Assembly: GCF_009797025.1 (NCBI RefSeq)
Contig: NZ_CP047027.1
Span: 3,906,001 to 3,970,000 of the forward strand
From: Cellulophaga sp. L1A9
GTDB taxonomy: Bacteria > Bacteroidota > Bacteroidia > Flavobacteriales > Flavobacteriaceae
Reading direction: 5' to 3'
DNA: 64,000 nucleotides
Shown piece after piece: positions 25,565-33,646 of the stretch. The notes beneath the pieces were generated by a model. It saw only the letters and a list, made by a program, of their open reading frames with translations, had not been told where the DNA came from and made no database searches. A program made the position numbers and the translations under genes. Positions within the stretch are counted from its first letter, which is position 1. Each line of letters starts with the position of its first letter.

Positions 25565-27361
25565 ATGTTTTTATTAAAAAGAATCGTTTGGATCGTTGTT
25601 TTCTTTATAACAATAGCTTCCTACGGACAAGAAAAAAATGCTGTTTTAATTCATTCTCATAATGACTACGAACAAAGTGTACCTTTTTGGACTGCCTTTT
25701 CAAATGGATTAAATAGTATAGAGGTTGATGTTTATTTAAACGATAAATCTTTAAACGTAGCACACACAGAAGCAGAAATAGATGCTGAACGTACTCTTGA
25801 AAAATTATATTTAGAACCTTTAAATACAGCTATCGAAAATAAAATTGGTACAGTACAGCAACTGATGTTGATGATAGATGTAAAGTCTGATGCAGTAGCA
25901 ACTTTGGATGCAATTATTGAGAGTTTAAAAAAGTATCCCAAAATAATAGAACATCCTGAGGTGAAGATTGTTATTTCTGGAAATAGGCCAGAAGCTGAAA
26001 ACTATAGAAACTATCCGGAATTTTTATTTTTTGATCATCAAAAAATCACACATAATTTAAGTGATGAGAATTGGAAAAAAGTAGCTATGGTAAGTACAAG
26101 TTTTAAGCAGTATTCTCACTGGAATGGTAAAGGAAGGCTTACCCATGAAGATTTAGAAAAGGTAACAAATGTGGTAGCGCAAGCAAAGAGTTTAGGAAAG
26201 ACTTTTAGGTTTTGGGCAACACCAGATTCAAAAACGGCATGGCGCACCTTTGTAGATCTAGGGGTAGATGTGATCAATACCGATGCTATTTATGAGTGTT
26301 CTAAATATGTTCGCAGTCTAGATTCTCGGATTCATAAAGCTACTATTTTTTCAGAGGTTTATAGTCCAAATTTCAAATCAGACAATAGAGATAAGCCTAT
26401 AAAAAATATTATTTTGATGATTGGTGATGGCACGGGTTTATCACAAATTTCAGCGGCTGCTTTAGCGAATAAAGGGGAACTTACCTTAACACAATTAAAA
26501 AGTATGGGCTTTGTGAAAACGCAAGCTGCTGATGATTTTACGACGGACTCTGCAGCAGGTGCTACTGCTATGGCCACGGGAGAAAAAACAAACAATAGAG
26601 CAATAGGTACAGATAGTAAGGGTAAACCAATCCCTAATATCATAGAAATTCTTTCTAAAAAAGGATATAAAACGGGAATAATTACTACTGATGAAATTAC
26701 AGGTGCTACTCCGTCTTCTTTTTATGCCCACCAAATAGATAGGTCAGAGACCTTGGCTATTGCAAAAGACCTAATTTCTAGTCCATTAAACTTTTTCGCT
26801 GGTGGTGGAAAATCTACTTTCAATACGTTACCAATAGCTTCAAATTTTTCTATAATTAATCAATTGAATGAGTTAAGTAATCAGAAAGTGGCAAAAGTTG
26901 GCTTTTTTCTCTCGGAAAATGGAGTGCCTTCAATGAGCAACGGAAGAGGGAATCTACTCGCAGAAACAACCAAAGAAGGAATTTCTTTTTTATCAAAAGA
27001 TGACACCCCATTTTTCTTACTAGTAGAAGGAGCTCAAATAGATAGTTTTGGCCATTATAATGATATTGTAGGACTCATTTCTGAAGCAATTGATTTTGAT
27101 ACCGCTATTACGGAAGCTATAAAGTTTGCAGATCGTGATGGAGAAACCTTAGTGGTAATTACAGCAGACCATGAAACATCTGGGTTGAGTTTACTTGACG
27201 GAGATATGAATACCAATAAAATTGAAGCTGATTTTGCATCACATGATCATACCGGAGTTATGGTTCCCATTTTTGCTTATGGTCCAGGTTCAGGAAAATT
27301 CCAAGGAGTCTATGAGAATACCGCATTGTTTTCAAAAATTATTAATGCCTTAAATAAATAA
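25565..27361 (+). CDS. secreted GDPD/PI-PLC-like phosphodiesterase fused to alkaline phosphatase
   Basis: 598 residues, signal peptide about 1-21 (ending SYGQ). Residues about 25-265 form a TIM-barrel phosphodiesterase of the GDPD/PI-PLC superfamily: LIHSHNDYEQ (His30, His32), SIEVDVYL (Glu53, Asp55), NVAHTEAE (His67), MLMIDVKSD, and FRFWATPDSKTAWRTFVDLGVDVINTD. Residues about 275-598 are a PhoA-type alkaline phosphatase: LMIGDGTGLSQISAA, TTDSAAGATAMATGE with the nucleophile Ser329, EGAQIDSFGHYND, ITADHETSG and ASHDHTG, so all metal ligands are visible. The two activities fit a sequence: split a phosphodiester, then remove phosphate from the monoester. It should act in the periplasm or at the surface. 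It is followed 10 bp later by another phosphoesterase gene. Confidence 0.93.
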   Translation: MFLLKRIVWIVVFFITIASYGQEKNAVLIHSHNDYEQSVPFWTAFSNGLNSIEVDVYLNDKSLNVAHTEAEIDAERTLEKLYLEPLNTAIENKIGTVQQLMLMIDVKSDAVATLDAIIESLKKYPKIIEHPEVKIVISGNRPEAENYRNYPEFLFFDHQKITHNLSDENWKKVAMVSTSFKQYSHWNGKGRLTHEDLEKVTNVVAQAKSLGKTFRFWATPDSKTAWRTFVDLGVDVINTDAIYECSKYVRSLDSRIHKATIFSEVYSPNFKSDNRDKPIKNIILMIGDGTGLSQISAAALANKGELTLTQLKSMGFVKTQAADDFTTDSAAGATAMATGEKTNNRAIGTDSKGKPIPNIIEILSKKGYKTGIITTDEITGATPSSFYAHQIDRSETLAIAKDLISSPLNFFAGGGKSTFNTLPIASNFSIINQLNELSNQKVAKVGFFLSENGVPSMSNGRGNLLAETTKEGISFLSKDDTPFFLLVEGAQIDSFGHYNDIVGLISEAIDFDTAITEAIKFADRDGETLVVITADHETSGLSLLDGDMNTNKIEADFASHDHTGVMVPIFAYGPGSGKFQGVYENTALFSKIINALNK

Positions 27362-27371
27362 AAGAATTGTC

Positions 27372-28862
27372 ATGAAAAAACGATTAATACCATTATTTTT
27401 TCTTCTAGTTATGTATTCTTTCGGTCAGAAAATAAGTGGAACTGTTTTTTTAGACGAGAATAAGAATGGGACTTTTAATGGAACTGAAAAAGGACTTCCC
27501 AATATTTTGATAAGTAACGGAAAAGATATTGTTGTTTCTGATTTTAATGGAGCGTATACTATTAACGCTATTCCAGGTAATTTAGTGTTTGTAATAAAAC
27601 CGTCAGGCTATATTTCAGAACTAAATGAATTGAATATTGTACAGTCGTATTTTCATCCTTTAAAAGAGAACATTAAGGATTATGACTTTGCATTATATGC
27701 GCATACAGAGAATAAAAAAACCAAAGTAGCACTTTTAGGAGATGTACAAGTAGATGTTATAGATGATGTGCACCATGTTGGAAAATTGGTAACAGAAGAA
27801 TTGGTTTATAATAGACCAGATTTTATAATGCCGTTAGGAGATTTATCTTTTGATAACCTTGAAATATTTGATCCACTAGCGGCTGTTTTAGGTTTAGTCG
27901 GTTGTCCTGTTTTTTATGTAATTGGCAACCATGATTTGAATTTTGAAGCCACAACTTTGAGTGATAGAGATGCTAGTTTTGAAGCTAAATTTGGGCCTTC
28001 ATATTATGCTTTTGAATATGGAGATAATTTATTTTTGGTTTTAAATAATATCAGCCCTTTACCTGAAGGGAAGTACAAAGCACAAATCGATAGTGATCAG
28101 TTAGAATTTATAAAAAACCTTATCGCTTTAAAGAATGATAAGTACAAAGCAATCAATATTGCTATGCATATTCCTTTTGATGAAGTTAGTAATAAGGATG
28201 CTTTACTAAAGCTACTGCGTCCTTTTGATGATGTTTTTATTACTGCGGGTCATACACATACCCAATATCATAATTATTATAACAGAGCATTACAGAAAAC
28301 TGCAATACATGAATTGGTTTGTGGAGCAGTTTGTGGTTCGTGGTGGCAAGGATCACATGATTTGAGAGGTATCCCATTTTCTATTATGCATGATGGTACG
28401 CCTAAAGGGTATTGGTTTATGAATGTGGAAGGAAATAAACGTGAACTTCAATATAAAGTTTCAGGAGCACCCGCAACCAAGCAAATAAATATATGGGTGC
28501 CTGAAGTTAATGAGTGGGATAAATCATTAAATGAATTGAACGAGCCTTTTGTCTATGCTAATGTTTTTGCGGCAGATGAAAATACTGAAGTAGAAATTAA
28601 TTTTGGGGATAACCAATGGTTGTCAATGGATAAACATGAAGGAGTTGCACCAGAATTAAAACGATTGTACAAACTCCAAGTTTTAGGCCGTTATAAAGGT
28701 CAGCCTATTAGTGCATTTCCAGAGACAGTTAAAAATAGTAAACATTTGTGGCGTATGGCTATTCCAGAAAACATGAAGGAAGGTGCTCATTTAATACAAG
28801 TAAGAGCAACGAATTCTAATTTGCTATTAAATGTACGGGAGAGTAGCGTATTATGGAGGTAA
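27372..28862 (+). CDS. secreted calcineurin-like phosphoesterase with MetallophosN and MetallophosC domains
   Basis: 496 residues; signal peptide MKKRLIPLFFLLVMYSFGQ. Residues 20-95 form a beta-sandwich MetallophosN domain (GTVFLDENKNGTFNGTEKGLPNILISNGKDIVVSDFNGAYTI). Residues about 115-310 are the catalytic domain: LLGDVQVD, PLGDLSFD, VIGNHDLNFE, IAMHIPF and AGHTHTQYH, the complete set of metal-binding motifs of the calcineurin-type family. Residues about 340-496 are the MetallophosC domain (GTPKGYWFMNVEG... SSVLWR). Proteins of this architecture hydrolyse phosphomonoesters or diesters; the exact substrate is not predictable. Last gene of the SusCD phosphoester locus, translated 10 bp after the fusion enzyme. 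Confidence 0.92.
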   Translation: MKKRLIPLFFLLVMYSFGQKISGTVFLDENKNGTFNGTEKGLPNILISNGKDIVVSDFNGAYTINAIPGNLVFVIKPSGYISELNELNIVQSYFHPLKENIKDYDFALYAHTENKKTKVALLGDVQVDVIDDVHHVGKLVTEELVYNRPDFIMPLGDLSFDNLEIFDPLAAVLGLVGCPVFYVIGNHDLNFEATTLSDRDASFEAKFGPSYYAFEYGDNLFLVLNNISPLPEGKYKAQIDSDQLEFIKNLIALKNDKYKAINIAMHIPFDEVSNKDALLKLLRPFDDVFITAGHTHTQYHNYYNRALQKTAIHELVCGAVCGSWWQGSHDLRGIPFSIMHDGTPKGYWFMNVEGNKRELQYKVSGAPATKQINIWVPEVNEWDKSLNELNEPFVYANVFAADENTEVEINFGDNQWLSMDKHEGVAPELKRLYKLQVLGRYKGQPISAFPETVKNSKHLWRMAIPENMKEGAHLIQVRATNSNLLLNVRESSVLWR

Positions 28863-28908
28863 TGTTGTCGCTTTTTAGATCCCTAATTATTTTTTTAAAT
28901 GGGAATTT

Positions 28909-29319
28909 TTAAATTAAGTCCATTTCTAAAATAATAAAATCAATGCCTGCTTCCGTATAGGTCTTGTCGGTTTCTCTTAATCCAAATTTTTTGTAATAAC
29001 GGGTCTTATTAGCTCTTGCATTGCACCACAATTTTTTAGCTTTTTTTTGCTTTGCATAAGCAATTATAAAATCTAGAAGTTTAGAAGCATGGCCTTTGCC
29101 TTGCTCAGATTCTAGTGTAGCCAGTTTGCGAAATTGGGCTATACTATCTTCAAAAAATAACGAAACTACCGTCACATTTTTTCCATCATGCACTACAGCA
29201 AAGTGCTTTCCTTCTTGGTCTTTTGGTAATTTTATATAGTCAAAAGGATGGTTAGGATACATGACCTCATGCCGAAGTGGATACGTTTCTTCTGCGGTAA
29301 TTTCTTTTATTTCAATCAT
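28909..29319 (-). CDS. GNAT-family N-acetyltransferase
   Basis: 136 residues, one compact GNAT domain. Motif A is LATLESEQGKGHASKLLDFIIAYAKQ (about residues 66-92) with the Q/RxxGxG/A acetyl-CoA loop as QGKGHA; motif B follows as KLWCNARANKTRYYKKFGLRETDK. Acceptor unknown. The start is 1 bp after the stop of the TIM-barrel gene upstream, so the two are translationally coupled. It converges with the phosphoester locus; 28863-28908 holds no clear terminator. Confidence 0.9.
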   Translation of the reverse strand: MIEIKEITAEETYPLRHEVMYPNHPFDYIKLPKDQEGKHFAVVHDGKNVTVVSLFFEDSIAQFRKLATLESEQGKGHASKLLDFIIAYAKQKKAKKLWCNARANKTRYYKKFGLRETDKTYTEAGIDFIILEMDLI

Positions 29320-29320
29320 C

Positions 29321-29980
29321 TTATTCGTCTCTATATCGGGTCATAATTTCTTTGAATAATTCTCCCGTAGAAGGCGGGGTGTAAGATATAGCATTCGCAC
29401 CTGCTTCTATAGCTTCGAGGATGGTGTCTTCTGATTTTCCTCCAGTAGCTAAAATAGCAACATCCGGATTAATATCTTTTATTCTCTTAATGATATCTGT
29501 AGTCTTGCCAGCCCCAGAAACGTTGAATATATCTACGCCTGCTTTAATTCTCCCACGAATATCATCTTTATCAGATACGATAGTTATCGTCACAGGAATA
29601 TCTATTTTTTCTTTTAACTCTGCAATTAAACTATTGGGAGTGGGTTTGTTGAGCACAACTCCCATTGCACCTTGAAATTCTGCATGTATGGCTAACTCCA
29701 AGGAACGAATTCCTGTGGTGAGTCCGCCACCAACACCACAGAAAATAGGCTTATCTGCTGCTAAAATAAGAGCATTAGAAATTACAGGTTGGGGTGTAAA
29801 TGGGTACACCGCTATGATTGCATTTGCATTGGTATTTCTGATAATTGCCACGTCTGTACTAAATAAGAACGATTTTAACACCTGGCCAAAAACACTAATT
29901 CCTGAGCATTGATCGATAATTTCTGGTACTGTTACGATGTTTCTTCTAAGGCGACTGCCAAACGATGGGATTTTATCCAT
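29321..29980 (-). CDS. TIM-barrel fold protein of unknown function
   Basis: 219 residues, no signal. The alternation of strands and helices, and the C-terminal phosphate-binding pattern DVAILATGGKSEDTILEAIEAGANAISYTPP, identify a beta/alpha barrel of the ribulose-phosphate-binding type. Other visible strands: AIIAVYPFTPQP, PIFCGVGGGLTTG, GAMGVVLNKPTP, VTITIVSDKDD and GVDIFNVSGAG. Conserved flavobacterial proteins of this kind are annotated only as hydrolase or barrel protein, so I do not give an activity. Coupled to the GNAT gene downstream. Confidence 0.78.
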   Translation of the reverse strand: MDKIPSFGSRLRRNIVTVPEIIDQCSGISVFGQVLKSFLFSTDVAIIRNTNANAIIAVYPFTPQPVISNALILAADKPIFCGVGGGLTTGIRSLELAIHAEFQGAMGVVLNKPTPNSLIAELKEKIDIPVTITIVSDKDDIRGRIKAGVDIFNVSGAGKTTDIIKRIKDINPDVAILATGGKSEDTILEAIEAGANAISYTPPSTGELFKEIMTRYRDE

Positions 29981-30071
29981 AAGATTTATGAATCTTTTTA
30001 ATCAAGAATTCAAGACTAAAGATATGGTAATTTGCAATTGGCTATTTAATTTTAACATCAGGACGATAAAA

Positions 30072-31382
30072 TTAAGATAGCGCCTCTTTATAGGTTTTTA
30101 AACAACGTTCTCTTGCCATCTTATGATCCACCATTTTCTCAGGATAAGTAAGCTCCTGTAAATCCGTTACCCATTTGTTAATATATTCTTTTTGCTTATC
30201 AAATTTATCAATCTGTGTCATGGGATTAAAAATCCGGAAGTAGGGAGCAGCATCAACACCACTACCTGCAGCCCATTGCCAGTTACCCACATTGGCACTC
30301 AAATCAAAATCTAAAAGCTTTTCTGCAAAATAAGCTTCTCCCCAACGCCAATCTATTAACAAGTGTTTGCATAAAAAACTAGCGACCAGCATACGCACTC
30401 TATTATGCATATACCCAGTTGTATTGAGTTCGCGCATGCCTGCATCTACTAGTGCATAACCTGTTTCTCCTTTTTTCCATTTTTCAAACTCTGCTTCATT
30501 ATTACGCCATTCAATTCGGTCATATTTTGGCCTGAAGGCGTTTTTTGTAGTGTGTGGAAAATGCCACAATATTTGCATAAAAAAGTCGCGCCAAATAAGC
30601 TCACTCCAAAATACTTCATTTTTTTCAGAGATAGCGCGTTTGGTTATTTCACGAATAGAAACGGTACCAAAGCGCAAATGCGGTCCTAAGTGCGACGTGC
30701 CATTTTCAATAGCCGGGTAATTACGGGTATCCTCATAATTCTGAATAACTTTGGCACTTGCAGTATAGTTAGGAACTTTTATTTTGGAGGTTTCAAACCC
30801 CATATCAGACAAACTCAAATTTGGGAGTCTACTGTGCGCAATAAAATTTTTAAAATATTTTTTAGTGTTATAGGTTTGCAAATCTTTGGTTGCATTAAAA
30901 ATAGACTTCCATTTGTTTTTGTATGGCGTATAGACTACATAAGGATCTCCATCGTCTTTTAAAACATCGCCCTTTTCAAAAATTACTTGATCTTTATAGG
31001 AATGAAATTCAACTTTATTTTCTTTTAAATAGTCCTGAATTTTTGCGTCTCTTTCCGTAGCATAAGGTTCATAATCATGGTTGGTATATACGGCCTGTAC
31101 TTCATAATCTTTTATAAGACTTTTAAAAATCTCTTGTGGTGTTCCATGATAGATAGCCAAAGAACTTTCAACCTCTTCTTGGAGCGTATTTCTCATGCTT
31201 TCCAATTGCTCAAAAATAAAACTCACACGGGCATCATCTTTAGGTAAATTTTCAAGAATCTCTTTGTCAAATATAAAAATGGGCAGTACAGGGTATTCAC
31301 CTTGAAGCGCATGGTATAGTCCTATGTTATCTTCTAATCGTAAATCTCTTCTAAACCAAAATATGGAAACTTTTTTACTCAT
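30072..31382 (-). CDS. phrB: deoxyribodipyrimidine photolyase (cryptochrome/photolyase family)
   Basis: 436 residues, slightly short for class I photolyases (about 470) but complete. The N-terminal antenna domain starts VSIFWFRRDLRLEDNIGLYHAL. The FAD domain shows SHLGPHLRFGTVSIRE, FWSELIWRDFFMQILWHFP, TGYALVDAGMRELNTTGYMHNRVRMLVASFLCKHLLIDWRWGEAYF and NVGNWQWAAGSGVDAAPYFRIFNP, including the Asn-Trp residues that contact the pyrimidine dimer in photolyases. It repairs UV cyclobutane dimers with blue light. Third gene of the SRPBCC-SDR-photolyase operon, 20 bp after the SDR stop. Confidence 0.95.
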   Translation of the reverse strand: MSKKVSIFWFRRDLRLEDNIGLYHALQGEYPVLPIFIFDKEILENLPKDDARVSFIFEQLESMRNTLQEEVESSLAIYHGTPQEIFKSLIKDYEVQAVYTNHDYEPYATERDAKIQDYLKENKVEFHSYKDQVIFEKGDVLKDDGDPYVVYTPYKNKWKSIFNATKDLQTYNTKKYFKNFIAHSRLPNLSLSDMGFETSKIKVPNYTASAKVIQNYEDTRNYPAIENGTSHLGPHLRFGTVSIREITKRAISEKNEVFWSELIWRDFFMQILWHFPHTTKNAFRPKYDRIEWRNNEAEFEKWKKGETGYALVDAGMRELNTTGYMHNRVRMLVASFLCKHLLIDWRWGEAYFAEKLLDFDLSANVGNWQWAAGSGVDAAPYFRIFNPMTQIDKFDKQKEYINKWVTDLQELTYPEKMVDHKMARERCLKTYKEALS

Positions 31383-31402
31383 TTAACTATTTTAAAGTAG
31401 GG

Positions 31403-32095
31403 TTAATTAATGTTAAGGGTAGACATACCACCATCAACGCCCACAACCTGTCCGGTCATCCAAGTGCTGTCATCACTCAATAAAAATACGGAAATAGCAG
31501 CAATATCTTCTGGTTTTCCAACACGTTTTAATGGATGCCTCTCTGACATCATTTCAATTTTCTTATCGTTGCTCAATAAGCGTTTTGCTAATGGAGTGTC
31601 TACTAGCGATGGGGCAATAACATTCACTCTTATTTTTGGAGCATATTCTGCAGCCATAGATTTAGCAAAACCTTCAATTGCTCCTTTGGAAGCAGCTACA
31701 CTCGTATGAAAAGGCATGCCTGTACCTACGGCTACCGTACTGAAAAAGACCATACTAGAATTTTCTGCCATCTTAGAGATAATCGATTTCACAACTTTTA
31801 CCATACTGAAAAAATTGAGTTCCATGTCCTCATGGAAAGTATCAAGACTCATCATTTTAAATGGTTTTAAATTAATGCTTCCTGGGCAATAGACAAATCC
31901 GTCTAAAGTCTCAGGAAGGAGGGAAGTATCTAATTCATCAGTCAATGCATCAAAAGGAATATGAGTTACAGAAAGTCCTGCTAATTCTTCTTTAGTTCTA
32001 GAGGCAACAAAAACCGTGTGGTTCTCTTGTACTCTTTTTGCTATAGCCAACCCGATACCATGGGAGCCTCCTATAAGTAGTATATTTTTTTTCAT
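31403..32095 (-). CDS. atypical SDR-family protein of the photolyase operon
   Basis: 230 residues. The cofactor motif is GGSHGIGLAIAK at residues 9-20. The rest follows the SDR fold: FVYCPGSINLKPF replaces the NNAG region, Ser119 lies in FFSTVAVGTG, and IRVNVIAPSLVDTPLAKRLL and VVGVDGGMSTL close the fold. The catalytic YxxxK reads V133-A-A-S-K137: the tyrosine is missing while the lysine is kept. So normal hydride-transfer chemistry is doubtful. It starts 3 bp after the SRPBCC gene and precedes the photolyase, a conserved arrangement that suggests a role in the light or oxidative stress response. Confidence 0.9.
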   Translation of the reverse strand: MKKNILLIGGSHGIGLAIAKRVQENHTVFVASRTKEELAGLSVTHIPFDALTDELDTSLLPETLDGFVYCPGSINLKPFKMMSLDTFHEDMELNFFSMVKVVKSIISKMAENSSMVFFSTVAVGTGMPFHTSVAASKGAIEGFAKSMAAEYAPKIRVNVIAPSLVDTPLAKRLLSNDKKIEMMSERHPLKRVGKPEDIAAISVFLLSDDSTWMTGQVVGVDGGMSTLNIN

Positions 32096-32098
32096 CTT

Positions 32099-32596
32099 TT
32101 AAATCTTTTTTAATTCAAGAAGGCTTGGTTTCCCATCTACCTTTCCGAAGAGTTCTATTAGTTTATCTTCTCGATATTTAAAAATTTTTGTCAATTGATT
32201 TTTTATAAATAGGCGGTGTACCAGCTGCCCTAAAAGGCCAAACGGAATTTTATAATCGATTATATCTTCCATCTCTACCCCATTTTCTGTCGGATTGATA
32301 AAGTGTTTATGATGCCAAAGGGCATAAGGACCAAAACGTTGCTCATCTACAAAGTACCTGCCTTGGTCTACATGGGTTATTTCTGTAACCCAGCGCGTTT
32401 TAATCCCTGCAATTGGTGATACATTGTATTGGATGATCTGACCAGCAAACATTTCTTTATCGGCTCCTGATAGGATCTCAAAACCCATGGCGTCTGGAGT
32501 GATCACTTTTAAATTGGCAGGATCTGATAAAAAATGCCAAGCTTTCTCCTTAGATATTGGCAGTATTTGTTTTGAATGTAATCTATAAAGTCGCAT
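32099..32596 (-). CDS. SRPBCC-family (START-like) protein
   Basis: 165 residues. Hydrophobic-pocket fold of the polyketide-cyclase/START type: RLHSKQILPISKEKAWHFLSDPANLKVITPDAMGFEI at the N-terminus, GQIIQYNVSPIAGIKTRWVTEITH, FVDEQRFGPYALWHHKHFINP and VEMEDIIDYKIPFGLLGQLVHRLFIKNQL towards the end. Ligand unknown. It heads the operon with the SDR and photolyase genes. A pair of repeats just upstream (32611-32638) overlaps its likely promoter. Confidence 0.88.
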   Translation of the reverse strand: MRLYRLHSKQILPISKEKAWHFLSDPANLKVITPDAMGFEILSGADKEMFAGQIIQYNVSPIAGIKTRWVTEITHVDQGRYFVDEQRFGPYALWHHKHFINPTENGVEMEDIIDYKIPFGLLGQLVHRLFIKNQLTKIFKYREDKLIELFGKVDGKPSLLELKKI

Positions 32597-32610
32597 TAAC
32601 TTAAAATTTT

Positions 32611-32638
32611 GTTTAAAGTTAGTGATTAAAGTTTAAAC
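32611..32638 (-). promoter_or_regulatory. repeat pair at the promoter of the SRPBCC-SDR-photolyase operon
   Basis: GTTTAAA occurs at 32611-32617 and again at 32631-32637, exactly 20 bp apart; the second copy continues to give TTTAAAC (32632-32638), which is also the inverted partner of the first. On the minus strand TAACTTTA (32614-32621, one mismatch to TANNTTTG) lies 16 nt after a TTG (32638-32640). The layout suggests regulator binding at the promoter. Confidence 0.4.
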
Positions 32639-32694
32639 AAAAATCGAATTCTTGAATAATTTTGTAGAATTCTTATTTAAGGATTTGTTAACAA

Positions 32695-32722
32695 TTGATG
32701 GATTCCTTTATTAGTAGCTTTG
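32695..32722 (+). promoter_or_regulatory. consensus promoter of the DUF2911 gene
   Basis: TTG (32695-32697), 17 nt, TAGCTTTG (32715-32722): an exact match to the flavobacterial TTG-N17-23-TANNTTTG consensus, with a leader of about 18 nt before the ATG at 32746. Confidence 0.72.
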
Positions 32723-32745
32723 TTAAAATTAAATAACTAATTATC

Positions 32746-33591
32746 ATGAAAAGAACACTATTTTTATTTTTGGCAATTTGTTCAAGTTTTGCTATAAACG
32801 CACAAATAGCAACACCGCAACCTAGTCCAGCTGCAAAAGTGATGCAAGTTGTAGGCTTAACAGATGTCACTTTAGATTATTCTCGTCCAGCAATGCGCGG
32901 AAGAACAGTATTTGGAAATTTAGTACCCTTTGACAAAATGTGGAGAACAGGTGCTAACAAAAACTCAATTGTAACTTTTAGCAATGACGTTAAGGTTGGG
33001 GGTAAAGCGCTCAAAGCAGGTTCATATGCTATTTTTACTATTCCAGGAGAAGCAGTTTGGGAAGTTAATTTCTATACGGATACTGAAAATTGGGGAACAC
33101 CACAAAGTTGGGACGCTAGTAAAGTTGCTGCAGTAATAAAGGTAGATCCTAGCAAAATAACAGAAAAAGTAGAATCGTTTACAATGGCTATTACAGCTAT
33201 TACTGGGGATGGTGCAAATCTAGAAATTACTTGGGAAAATACTAAAGTAGCTATTCCTTTTACAGTACCTACAGATGCTGCGGTATCATCTGCTATTGAT
33301 AAAGTCTTAGCAGGACCAAGTGCTGATGACTATTATGCTGCTGCGGTTTATTATTTAGAAGCAGATAAAGATATAGCTAAAGCTAAAACATGGATGGATA
33401 AAGCAATGGCTATGACAGAAAAACCAGCTTTTTATCAACTAAGAAAACAATCTTTAATCTATGCAAAAGCTGGAGATAAGAAAGGTGCAATTGATTTAGC
33501 TAAAAAATCATTAGCAGCATCAGAGGCAGCTGGTAATGCAGATTACGTGAAAATGAATAAAGACTCCTTAAAAGAATGGGGAGCAAAATAA
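32746..33591 (+). CDS. secreted DUF2911 domain-containing protein
   Basis: 281 residues; signal peptide MKRTLFLFLAICSSFAINAQ. Residues 25-165 are DUF2911: ASPAAKVMQVVGLTDVTLDYSRPAMRGRTVFGNLVPFDKMWRTGANKNSIVTFSNDVKVGGKALKAGSYAIFTIPG type pattern (positions about 28-105). The C-terminal third (about 185-281) is helical and TPR-like (YYLEADKDIAKAKTWMDKAMAM, KKGAIDLAKKSLAASEAAGN). Role unknown; the family is abundant in secreted Bacteroidota proteomes. It has a strong consensus promoter and a strong terminator, so it is a well-expressed single gene. Confidence 0.92.
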   Translation: MKRTLFLFLAICSSFAINAQIATPQPSPAAKVMQVVGLTDVTLDYSRPAMRGRTVFGNLVPFDKMWRTGANKNSIVTFSNDVKVGGKALKAGSYAIFTIPGEAVWEVNFYTDTENWGTPQSWDASKVAAVIKVDPSKITEKVESFTMAITAITGDGANLEITWENTKVAIPFTVPTDAAVSSAIDKVLAGPSADDYYAAAVYYLEADKDIAKAKTWMDKAMAMTEKPAFYQLRKQSLIYAKAGDKKGAIDLAKKSLAASEAAGNADYVKMNKDSLKEWGAK

Positions 33592-33611
33592 TACTTGCGC
33601 ACTAAAAAACT

Positions 33612-33646
33612 AAAAAAGCTTCATAACTCGTTATGAAGCTTTTTTT
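33612..33646 (+). terminator. bidirectional terminator between the DUF2911 and symporter genes
   Basis: Perfect 15-bp stem (33612-33626 with 33631-33645) around the loop CTCG, with A and T tracts on both sides. It ends the DUF2911 transcript and, on the other strand, its edge touches the stop codon of the symporter gene (33646-33648), so it works for both convergent genes. Confidence 0.9.

Noticed and set aside
30690-30962. Plus-strand frame inside the photolyase gene
   Set aside because: Antisense shadow of well-conserved FAD-domain coding sequence. The same holds for other antisense frames, such as those at 3103, 29421, 31410, 44425 and 53971.
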